DNA of 64,000 nucleotides. It comes from Dryomyza anilis. Lineage: Eukaryota > Arthropoda > Insecta > Diptera > Dryomyzidae. The notes below the pieces were generated by a model that had not been told where the DNA came from, did not search any database, and saw nothing but the letters and a program-made list of their open reading frames with translations. Positions within the stretch are counted from its first letter, which is position 1. Each line of letters opens with the position of its first letter. The stretch spans positions 89,594,696-89,658,695 of the forward strand of contig OX638132.1 in NCBI GenBank assembly GCA_951804985.1. The letters run 5' to 3'. Position numbers and translations under genes: made by a program. Positions 56,215-64,000 of this stretch are shown piece after piece.

Positions 56215-57290
56215 TAATTCTACCTATAAGTAAACTTCGTATAAAACCAAAAAAATAAATTCATCTTAAAGTACATAGATCACAAAGGCAGTAAAGTGAA
56301 TTGATCACAAAATAAATTCATAACAAAGTGAATTCATCGCTTTAAAAGTTAACTGATCGCAAAATAAAATTATATACTATGCCAATTTCTAGTATGGCAA
56401 TTCTTCTTATTCAATTCAGTACCCCCCTTTTAAAAGACGCCTCTGTCTGGCTGTTGCTGTCACTACAAACAAAACGCACGTCTTTGCAAATAAAATACCC
56501 ATCAACTAATTATACAATTTGTATTTTAATTCAATCCTTGACTTTAAATATTATTGCTGCTTATGTTGTCAGTCAGACCACATCAAATAAATACGTTTAT
56601 CATTGTCAATTTGAGCCCCTCTTTCCGACTTTAGGCTGTCTGTCTGTTTTTTCGATTGATCTTAGTTTGGCGCTAAATTTATGCCAGCGACACATTGCTG
56701 CGCATGCGCAATTTTTTTTTTTAAATTCTTCTATTTTTATGTTAAATTTTTGTGTGTTTTTACTTTAGTTATTTTCTTTTATTTTATAATTTTTTTTTAC
56801 TTTTTTTGTTTATTTAAATTTTATTTTTAAAATTTTATTTTGTTTAGTGTTAATTTGCATTTTGACGTATCTCAAAAACGTACTCAACTGTCACGTCCAC
56901 TCACACACGCACATTTGTCAACGTTTGACAGCGCTTCTCGACGATTACGTGCTGCGTTGCTTGCGTATTTTGCGGTGACTGCGCGGCGGCGTTATCTTGA
57001 CAACGCTGTCAAGTGGCTGCGCAGGCGCGCGTTCATTCGTTCGTTCGTTTGACGTTTCAAATGTCACATGCACGCACCTTAAATTTCTGGTTATTATAAT
57101 TGTTGTCACTGTGATATTTTTTTTATTTGCGACAACACACATTATGCTGGCAGCAATTTATTGCATTAATGTGTTTTTATTGTGTTGCGCCTATTGTTGT
57201 CATTCAGCCAAAGTCAATGGCGCCAGAGGCCAAGAAGCAGCGACTAAAATAATGGGAGAGAATCAAAGTAAAAATTCTATTTTTTGTTTA
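56215..57290. other. AT-rich, then a GC-richer island at 56870-57240
   Basis: Repeated AAAATAAATTCAT and AAAGTGAATT words at 56250-56350. The frame at 56379-56768 is unrecognised. The island contains GCGCGGCGGCGTTATC and CGTTCATTCGTTCGTTCG, with frames on both strands. No exon border recognised. Confidence 0.35.
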
Positions 57291-57296
57291 GTGAAA

Positions 57297-58300
57297 AATT
57301 TAAATTGTAGTGAAAAAGTGAATTATTAGTGAAAATTATATTTTTGTGAAAATTTATTTCCATTTTTAGTGAAAAAAATGTAATAATTGAAAAATTCAAT
57401 CTTTAATGAAAAATTCGATGTGGTGAAAAATTCGATTCTGGTGAAAAATTCGATATATCGTGAAAAATTCGATTTTTGTGAAAAATTTGATTTAGTAAAA
57501 AATTCGATTTTTAGTAAAAATTTCGATTTTTAGTAAAAATTTAGATTTTTAGTAAAAATTTAGATTTTTAGTAAAAATTTAGATTTTTAGTGAAAAATTC
57601 GATTTTTAGTGAAAAATTCGATTTTTAGTGAAAAATTCGATTTTTAATGAAAATTATCATTTTAGTAAAAATTCGATAAAAAAAATTCGAATAACTTTCG
57701 TAAATAATTCAGTTTTTAACGAGAAAAATGAATTTTTAGTGAACATTTAATTAATAGTGAAAAATTTAATTTATAGTTAAAATTTGAATTTTTTGTGAAA
57801 ATTTGAATTTTTAGTGAAAATTTGAATTTTTTGTGAAAATTTGAATTTTTAGTGAAAATTTGAATTTTTTGTGAAAATTTTAATTTGTAGTAAAAAATTT
57901 GAATTTTTAGTGAAATTTGAATTTTTAATGATAATTTGAATTTTTAGTGAAAAATTCGATTTTTAGTGAAAAATTCGATATTAGTGAAAAATCCGATTAA
58001 CAGTGAAAAAATCGATTTTTAGTGAAAATTTGAATTTTTAGAGAAAAAATCGATTTTTATTGAAAATTTCGATTTTAAGTAAAAAAAAATCGATTTTTAG
58101 TGAAGAATTCGATTTTTAGTGAAAAATTTGACTTAGTGATAAATCCGATTTTTAATGAAAAAATCGATTTTTAGTTAAAAATTCTTTTTTTAATGAAAAA
58201 AAATTGTAGTGAAAAAATCGGTTTTTAGTGAAAATTTGAATATATTGTGAAAATTTGAATATTTAGTAAAAAATAAAATTTTTCGTGATAATTTGAATTG
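57297..58300. repeat. minisatellite, about 18-19 bp unit (AGTGAAAAATTCGATTTTT)
   Basis: More than 45 units. Three unit types form blocks: GTGAAAAATTCGATTTTTA, GTAAAAATTTAGATTTTTA and GTGAAAATTTGAATTTTTA. The unit resembles the one at 55726-55905, so the two arrays may share an origin. Confidence 0.95.
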
Positions 58301-58305
58301 AGAAT

Positions 58306-58510
58306 TTGAAGTGAGAATTTGTATCGTTTTTAGCATATTTTATATCTTTGGAAATAAAAACGGGTTTTGCCAAGTAAGAAACATATTCTAGGGTAAAGTG
58401 GGAAACATAATTTAAGCAATGTTTGTTTTAAAATTTTATGAAAATATTGCGTTATATGAATTATTTAATTGGTTTAGCCAAGAAAAATTTAAAGACGGGA
58501 TTTACCAAGT
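58306..58510. mobile_element. near-identical fragment of GGGTAAAGTGGGA element copy 2
   Basis: Starting with GTGAGAATTTGTATCGTTTT it matches about 53780-53975 with only a handful of differences over roughly 195 bp, far closer than the array units match one another. It abuts the 18-bp minisatellite directly. Confidence 0.85.
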
Positions 58511-59200
58511 CAGTAAAAAATTTACTTTAATTTAATTTTGATCATTTGAATGAGATTCTATATTTCATAATTGTTGCAAACATATTTTTGAAACAATCGT
58601 GTAACATGATGGACGTATTAACGTTATAGGTTACAATTAAACATATACTATGTTTGAATATTTTGTTACAGAATTTATGCATCATTGACATAAATGATAT
58701 ATAATGTTCCGGCCTTTAACTATCATTTTTTGTTTGCCCCAATCATTAGGAATTCTAAACAAACAATTTTAATCATTACATGATTTCAGAAATCATTTAA
58801 TGAATGACAGGAAACATTTTGAAAATTATATCATTCGGATATAATCATTTTTAGCATATGGGTTTTTTTTTTATCACAATCATATATGCAGGAAACATAT
58901 TGATGTTTGGAGTCATAAATTTACGACTTAAATTGGCTGTTACTTCTATATCAAAATTTTAAAAATAATGTTAGTATTCATTTCATAATTTATGGTTATA
59001 TATTATTTTGAAAAATTTTTTGAGTCTTGAAATTCAAGAATTATTGTAGCAAACATAATATGTTGCCTTCAAAATGGATTTTTTCCCGGTGTGCATTATT
59101 TATAATCATATTTTTTTCACTGTATTTTTTGAAATATAAATTATTAAATTATTATTACTTAATATTTGCAAATATAAAAAATATTTATTTAAAGCTTTTA
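58511..59200. other. AT-rich, possible unclassified repeat
   Basis: Words such as AATCATTTTTAGCATATGGG, GCAGGAAACATATTGATG and TAGCAAACATAATATGTTG recur loosely; TTTTTTCCCGGTGTGCATT at 59080 looks like a transposon end. No ends could be paired. Confidence 0.35.
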
Positions 59201-59600
59201 AAGTGATTTCGAAAATATCACTATTATTTTTAATATTTTTTTTTTCTTATCGCGCATTATTTTCGCATTCGCCAATAGCCGCTGGGCCTTCGGCAATCAG
59301 TCAGTCAGTCAATGGCGTGGTAATACGCTATTTAGACTTGTTCGCCCGCCGCGTTGAAAATCCAACAAAAGCCTCTCAAAGCTACTACTGTAGATTTGTT
59401 TATTTGGCTAAGACGCGTACCGCGTACGTCCTTGTCCTTGAAATAAATTTAAGCAAGTAGCGCCAGATCCACTTGTTATCGTTGCCGCCGGCCAAACTGC
59501 CCTGTCTGCCTTAATGGCTTAATAAGGCATTATTGCGACATTAGTGCGGGCGGCGGCACGTGTAACATGATATGGCGGAAATCGCAATTAACGCAATAGA
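59200..59600. other. GC-richer island with CAGTCAGT
   Basis: AATCAGTCAGTCAGTCAATGG at 59295. The frame at 59203-59460 (85 codons) has a hydrophobic start (ISLLFLIFFFSY) and is otherwise unrecognised. Not called as a gene. Confidence 0.25.
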
Positions 59601-60160
59601 TTGTGTGCTTAAGATATTGATGACTTTTATTTATTTTATTTTGGCAAATAACACATATTAAATAGTATAAAAAGCAGTTTATTGTGCCACAAATATGCCA
59701 TTGAATTTAAAAATTTATTAAAAACGCACTTTCTCTGCGTTTTTCTTCATTTTTTGAGCATTATTTAAAGGCAACTATTTTAATGCTTTGCCATGACTTT
59801 AAAATCGCCACTAATGCTTGTAGCTAAACAAGTTCTATGCGTTGTAACCACGATCAGCCAAAAGAAGGCCGCCGCCGCCTCGACTTTGATCAGCTGCCTT
59901 AGAGCTGCTGGCTGGCAGGCAGGCAGCTCCAACAGTTAGAGGTGTGAGCAACTATAATAACTTCCTCATTGGCAAGATCTTCCTTCATTACAACAACGAC
60001 AATATCTCTACGATGTTTGCTACATAGAACCAGCCAGCGAATGATTGCTTTAAACCATGTTCGGTAGTAGAAAATAGTAGTAGTAATGGTAGTAAAAGTA
60101 GCAAACATTTTGTTGCAAAATAGCTAAAAGATTCTAAACCGTTGCGATCGCATCTGTGAT
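59600..60160. other. AT-rich to moderate sequence, nothing firm
   Basis: AGTAGTAGTAATGGTAGTAA triplets at 60076-60096; GCTGGCTGGCAGGCAGGC at 59908. Nothing else. Confidence 0.35.
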
Positions 60161-60189
60161 CAGCGGTTGTCGTTGTGCTTAACATAAAA

Positions 60190-60455
60190 ATCTAAATGCG
60201 CATAACTCACGCGGCGACCCACGTACTTGATGCGGAGGTGATCGTGCAGACGGCAGAAAAAAGCAGTACAAAAAAATATAAAGATTTGGTCAAAACTTTG
60301 GCTGAGTGCTTTATGTGCGTTTGGTTTAAATGCGTGGAAACTAGATTTGTAGATTTTGGTTGGGCAAAGATCGTTGAGGATCGTCGTCGTCCTCAGACAA
60401 TAAGCGGGTCGGTGATATATGTGCAAACTGCTTGCCTTAGGCAGTACAGTTAGGC
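60190..60455. other. moderate-GC segment with open frames on both strands
   Basis: The + frame starts MRITHAATHVLDAEVIVQTA; the - frame includes RLHDHLRIKYVGRRVSYAHL. Neither is recognised, no strong acceptor/donor pair brackets either, and both cannot be coding. Composition is protein-like, so a comparison with related genomes would be useful. Confidence 0.2.
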
Positions 60456-61445
60456 TTTGTTTTTTTTTATAAAGTTCAAGTTTTATAATAAGAAAAAGTT
60501 TAAGTAAAATAAATGCACGATCATTGAATTTAAAAAAACCTATATGCATAAATTTCACACGAAAAATGTATAGTAGAAAAAAACCGGACAATAAAATTGC
60601 GTTCCTTGCTGCCAGCCAAACCCAAAAGCAAACAAAGTCCTTTAGTTGAAACGATCATGAATTGATCGTCGATTGACCCCAAACATCAATCAATCAAATG
60701 ACAATAAAACTAGCAGCAAATACATTAAAAATAATATCGAAAAATTGAAAAAAAAATGAAAACAAATAGAAATACGAAATGCTGCACATTCGATCGATCG
60801 TTGGCTACGATCGCTGCGTTCGTTCGTTCATTCAAAGCATTTTTCACATGCACAGCTGACAGCATCAAAAGTTCAAGAGATCAAATCGCGCGTATTGTAG
60901 CAAAACATACAACAAATTGAAAACATTTCGAACTTTTTATTTTTACTGCGTCGATTTTTACAACTTTTTTTTCATTTTCATTTTATCTATTGAAAAATAT
61001 TTAGTTTTTTTTGTAATTTTTTCTTTTGCCGCCAGTTTAAAGCGCTTCACACGTGCGTTAATAAGCCAAGTCAGCCAGGCGGTAGTTCGGTCAATTCCAG
61101 CGTCTGTCCCGCGTCAGTCCCACAGTCAGTAAGACAGTCAGTCAGTTGGAGTGAGTTTTGTGCCTGATCGCGCGCACGATCGTTCATTCGTTCGTTAGAA
61201 GAAGAAAAGCCTTCTGTGCGCATACAAAAAAGCAATTTGTACGTGGTTCATGGCATTTCACAAACGTCACTCGAACAAGAGCCACAGTTGAAAATAACAA
61301 CAACCACCACAACCAGAATAATAATGTACAATATACGTTTGTCGATCACACGATCAATTGAACGCTCAATCGTTGCATCGATCGACGAACATTGCAACTG
61401 TTGCCTATTAATGTTGCACATTAACCTCCTCTCATAGATATTGTC
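60456..61445. other. AT-rich then GC-richer island with CGATCGATCG and CAGTCAGT
   Basis: ATTCGATCGATCGTTGG and GCGTTCGTTCGTTCATTC at 60788-60833. CCCACAGTCAGTAAGACAG and CAGTCAGTTGGAGTGAGT at 61118-61155, the last a donor-like GGA|GTGAGT. TCAGTC words resemble initiators, so a 5' UTR exon is conceivable but unproven. Confidence 0.3.
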
Positions 61446-61620
61446 TGAAATGTCTGTCGGTCTGTCTGTCCAATACATACATATATCTTTATATAAACAC
61501 TGAAAAAAATCTAATATTTTATTTGTACTTTCAGCTTTACTACAAAACACTTTATAATTCAAATTTCGAAAGTCAAATCTTTTAAAATTAACGTTTTTGC
61601 TTTTTCACAGAAAATATATA
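61446..61620. other. AT-rich sequence with an acceptor-like site
   Basis: TCTAATATTTTATTTGTACTTTCAG ends near 61535 with a well-placed CTAAT branch word, but no donor follows within a short open frame. Confidence 0.3.
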
Positions 61621-61624
61621 TGTG

Positions 61625-62230
61625 TGAATATGGCAAAATACAATTAATTTTTAATTGTTTCATCGCCAATACGACATTTAATTGTATTGATTAAATTTTT
61701 AATTGTATTAATTAATAAATTAATTGAACAAAAATTAAAGGAAATTAATGCAACCAATTAAAAAATGATTTTTTTAATTATTATATTACTTATTTATATT
61801 TTATTTACTACTTTACTTACCTATTTTGTTGTTCGAAGTTTGCACGACGTTCCCATCACCAGTAGAACTATATTGTATTTAATAAAAGGGAGATGTTAAA
61901 CACAAATACAAGATAAGAATATAAAAGTCATAACGACCCGAAGAACAGAATAAACATGCGTTGCGTTGAACCAATGTTAAATATGATCAGTACCACAGTA
62001 CCTTTAAACTGTGTAGTGAATTTAAAACTGTGTAGTTACTGTAAAACTGTGTATTGTCTGTAAAACTGTCGGTTGGTGTATACGCTATATATGTAAATAT
62101 TTTAGCATATACACCTACCCAAAAACGATTTGATTTATACTATTAAATAATTTGTATATCCAATTAATTTTATTATGAGAATTAATTAGTTTGTATCAAT
62201 TAATCTCAGTTGCTATATGTACGTTCAATA
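61625..62230. mobile_element. AATTAATTGT element, copy B
   Basis: ATACAATTAATTTTTAATTG, TTGTTTCATCGCC, ACATTTAATTGTATTGATTA match 43600-43690. The remainder to 62230 is AT-rich with repeated GTAAAACTGTGTA words (62010-62065) and no identified right end. Confidence 0.5.
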
Positions 62231-62560
62231 TTTTTTTTGTCAATGCATTCGGTACTTTTTTTTTTTTTTTTAACAATTCAAAAATATTTGACAAAAAATT
62301 GTATATAGTCAACACCTTTAATTTATATTTAGAAATTTGCTAATACATATATATTAAAAAAATATTTTAAATAAAATATATGACAATTATAAATACCTTT
62401 CCATGCACTAATTTTAATCATTGCTCTTTGGTATGAATCAAACTATGAACTATGTGCGAATGTCATGAGTGTAAAACATTTTAAATTAAACTTTTTTTTT
62501 ACTGTGTATTGGTCTAACGTCACACTGTGCGTGCGATTATGTGTGAGTGCGGATTCACTT
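62231..62560. other. AT-rich sequence, nothing seen
   Basis: Poly-T at 62255-62270; no feature. Confidence 0.4.
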
Positions 62561-62574
62561 TTGACTGTCGTCCA

Positions 62575-62690
62575 ACTTGGCGACTGACTGACTGACTGTC
62601 CAACGTTATGTCTGTCTTATTTCCAGTCAGTCTGTCTTACTGTCTGTCTACCGTACTGTCCGTCTGTCTGTATATACTATACGTCCTGCG
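62575..62690. repeat. CTGA/CTGT microsatellite cluster
   Basis: GACTGACTGACTGACTGTCC at 62581 followed by CAGTCTGTC and TGTCTGTCTACC words. The frame through it (62608-62793) is unrecognised. Confidence 0.8.
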
Positions 62691-63312
62691 CCAGCCTGTT
62701 TTGTTTGTATTTTTATTTTTTATTATTATTTTTCATCATTGGCGTCGACGCCATCGTCGGTGGTGGCACGTTCCCCAAATATTCAGGAGCTAATCGCGCA
62801 TTTCTTTCATAATAAATTGTAAAAAATTAACATTAATTGCAGCGATTTGCCAGTGAATTGGTGGTTATTTATTTTGGTGTTGCCTCGCTGGATTTAACTT
62901 ATGCGGCGCGGCATGGTTATGGCCTAATTTGAGCCTGTCATGTGCATGAGTTTTCAGTTTTATGATTTGTGTTATATGCATTATTTACAGTTTTAAATAT
63001 TTTTTTTTATTGATATTTATTAAATATTTATAAATACTTTATATTTTACACAGTATGGCATGTCTTGAAGACTTTTAATACCTTGATGTTGTAGCTTTAT
63101 CGTTTATAGTTTTTAATATTTCATTTTCATTCAAATTTTATGACAATATATAATATTTAAACAATGTTTCTTATTTTCGATTTGTTAAAATGTCTCTCGT
63201 ACCAAAAAAACTGTGACAGAACACATCGATATGTACTAGAGATTTGCACAAATGTATTTGTAGTTACCTTTGCAAAATATGCACTACTGCACTCTAAAAT
63301 ATTGAGTGCATT
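62691..63312. other. AT-rich sequence, nothing firm
   Basis: Contains GCGTCGACGCCATCGTCGG at 62742 and ATGCGGCGCGGCATGG at 62901. No gene. Confidence 0.35.
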
Positions 63313-63546
63313 TTGCAATTGAAGTCTCTCCAGCGACTTCATTTCACTGCAGTGTTTGTTTCATTGGTGTCAAGTAGTGTCAAGACATACAATGTTTTGA
63401 AAACAGAACCAAATGACACTACTGTCGCTGAAAATGCAACAAGTACAGTGAGTGCAGTGAGTGAGCGCAAAGTAAAAACTACGTATTGGTTGTGTTTCGT
63501 TTTGACACTACTTTGGTTTGTTGTTGTGAGCAACTTATGCATTTGA
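63313..63546 (+). other. 77-codon open frame with a predicted C-terminal membrane segment
   Basis: MQLKSLQRLHFTAVFVSL… then a polar middle with NDTTVAENATSTVSAVSER and a hydrophobic end (WLCFVLTLLWFVVVSNLC). The layout looks like a small tail-anchored or signal-plus-anchor protein, but CAGTGAGTG repeats encode part of the middle and an overlapping - strand frame is open too. No homologue recognised; probably chance. Confidence 0.15.
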
Positions 63547-63950
63547 TTTCAAATCAGTGACAACAAAATTCAACAAACTTTAACGGATAACATTCGATAG
63601 AAGTACGTGAAAAAAAAGGTTTTGAACATATTGAAATTGTAATACGATTTCCATCGGAAATTTAAACTGAATTTGAATTTAAATTTAATCGAATTTGTTT
63701 TGTTGATATTTTAGAATTAATTTTTTTTTCGAATTCGAATTGGAAACGTTTCGAAATTAATAAAATTTGGATATAAATTGAAATCATTTGTTTTATTTTA
63801 ATAAATAATGAAACTTCTTTTTCTTAACTTGTATAATTTAAACAGCTTTACCATGTTCATTTTGTTTTTTTTTAAAATGTTAATTTAAATATTTAATTAA
63901 ATTTTGAATGCCTCAATTATATTTTTCAATTTAACAAATTGAATTTTCAG
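63547..63950. other. AT-rich sequence ending in an acceptor-like site
   Basis: Repeated GAATTTGAATTTAAATTTAA and TCGAATTCGAATT words at 63668-63740. The end, AATTTAACAAATTGAATTTTCAG at 63950, resembles branch plus acceptor. Confidence 0.35.
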
Positions 63951-64000
63951 CGCAATAAGTAGTTTTCCAGCAACAAAATTTCGGCCACAACAGGCTACAT
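63951..64000 (+). CDS. possible exon start, runs off the window
   Basis: After the acceptor at 63950 one frame is open to the window edge, taking two bases from the previous exon and reading AISSFPATKFRPQQAT; the other two frames stop within 12 nt. A second AG (TTTTCCAG at about 63969) would allow an alternative start. Composition turns less AT-rich exactly here. Only 50 nt are visible, so this is tentative. Confidence 0.3.

Noticed and set aside
60160..60591. 143-codon - strand gene containing RLHDHLRIKYVGRRVS
   Set aside because: A + strand frame is open over the same bases, most of the length is AT-rich-coded low-information sequence, and splice sites do not support either strand.

Overview
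This window looks like noncoding DNA from an insect, most likely a higher (cyclorrhaphan, possibly calyptrate) fly. The sequence is strongly AT-rich and contains no long conserved reading frame. It carries CAG/CTG and CAGT/GACA tracts, GTTCGTTCG-type runs, short DNA transposons with TA-flanked inverted repeats, a tRNA-derived SINE and many unrelated minisatellites. The taxon is inferred from style only; no marker gene is present.

The best gene evidence is a set of short exon-like segments with consensus splice sites. On the + strand these are 24080-24135 (strong branch point, acceptor, only one open frame, perfect donor), 7054-7081, 41118-41157, 56174-56209 (equally readable as a recursive splice site) and an exon start at 63951. 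The first three have mutually compatible reading phases and lie about 17 kb apart, which fits a long + strand gene with very large introns. On the - strand, 39642-39564 has a good acceptor and a perfect donor and ends with a possible start codon, suggesting an overlapping or nested gene. I do not recognise any of the encoded peptides.

Layout. 1-6 kb: microsatellites, a 20-bp minisatellite with an adjoining 145-bp duplication, and a tRNA-Gly-like half followed by a B-box-like tandem array. 7-11 kb: exon candidate, SINE copies 1 and 2, and two kinds of MITE. 12.6-13.8 kb: an AAT/poly-A tract. 14-16 kb: a CAG tract, TTCATCA-rich elements and a foldback MITE. 17-18.4 kb: a 354-bp satellite. 19-24 kb: the GGGTAAAGTGGG element, the CCCTAGTAGAAATTT element, an element with a hairpin array, and foldback MITE copy 1 next to the best exon. 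25-33 kb: another MITE copy, a polyQ-like triplet tract, an FB-like TTTCCCCGAA foldback array and a 14-bp GATC minisatellite. 34-41 kb: GC-richer islands, foldback MITE copy 2, an 11-bp GTACAA array, the - strand exon, and a 236-bp satellite. 42-50 kb: copies of earlier families (TTCATCA, SINE 3, foldback MITE 3), the GCATATAATATGC array and a pyrimidine-rich nested satellite. 50-59 kb: duplicated AT segments, a second and third GGGTAAAGTGGG locus and two related 17-bp arrays. 59-64 kb: GC-richer islands with CAGT repeats, ending in a possible exon start.

No intact tRNA, rRNA, CRISPR array, bacterial gene or complete protein-coding gene was found. All features come from reading by eye; family assignments and exon calls need alignment and RNA evidence.
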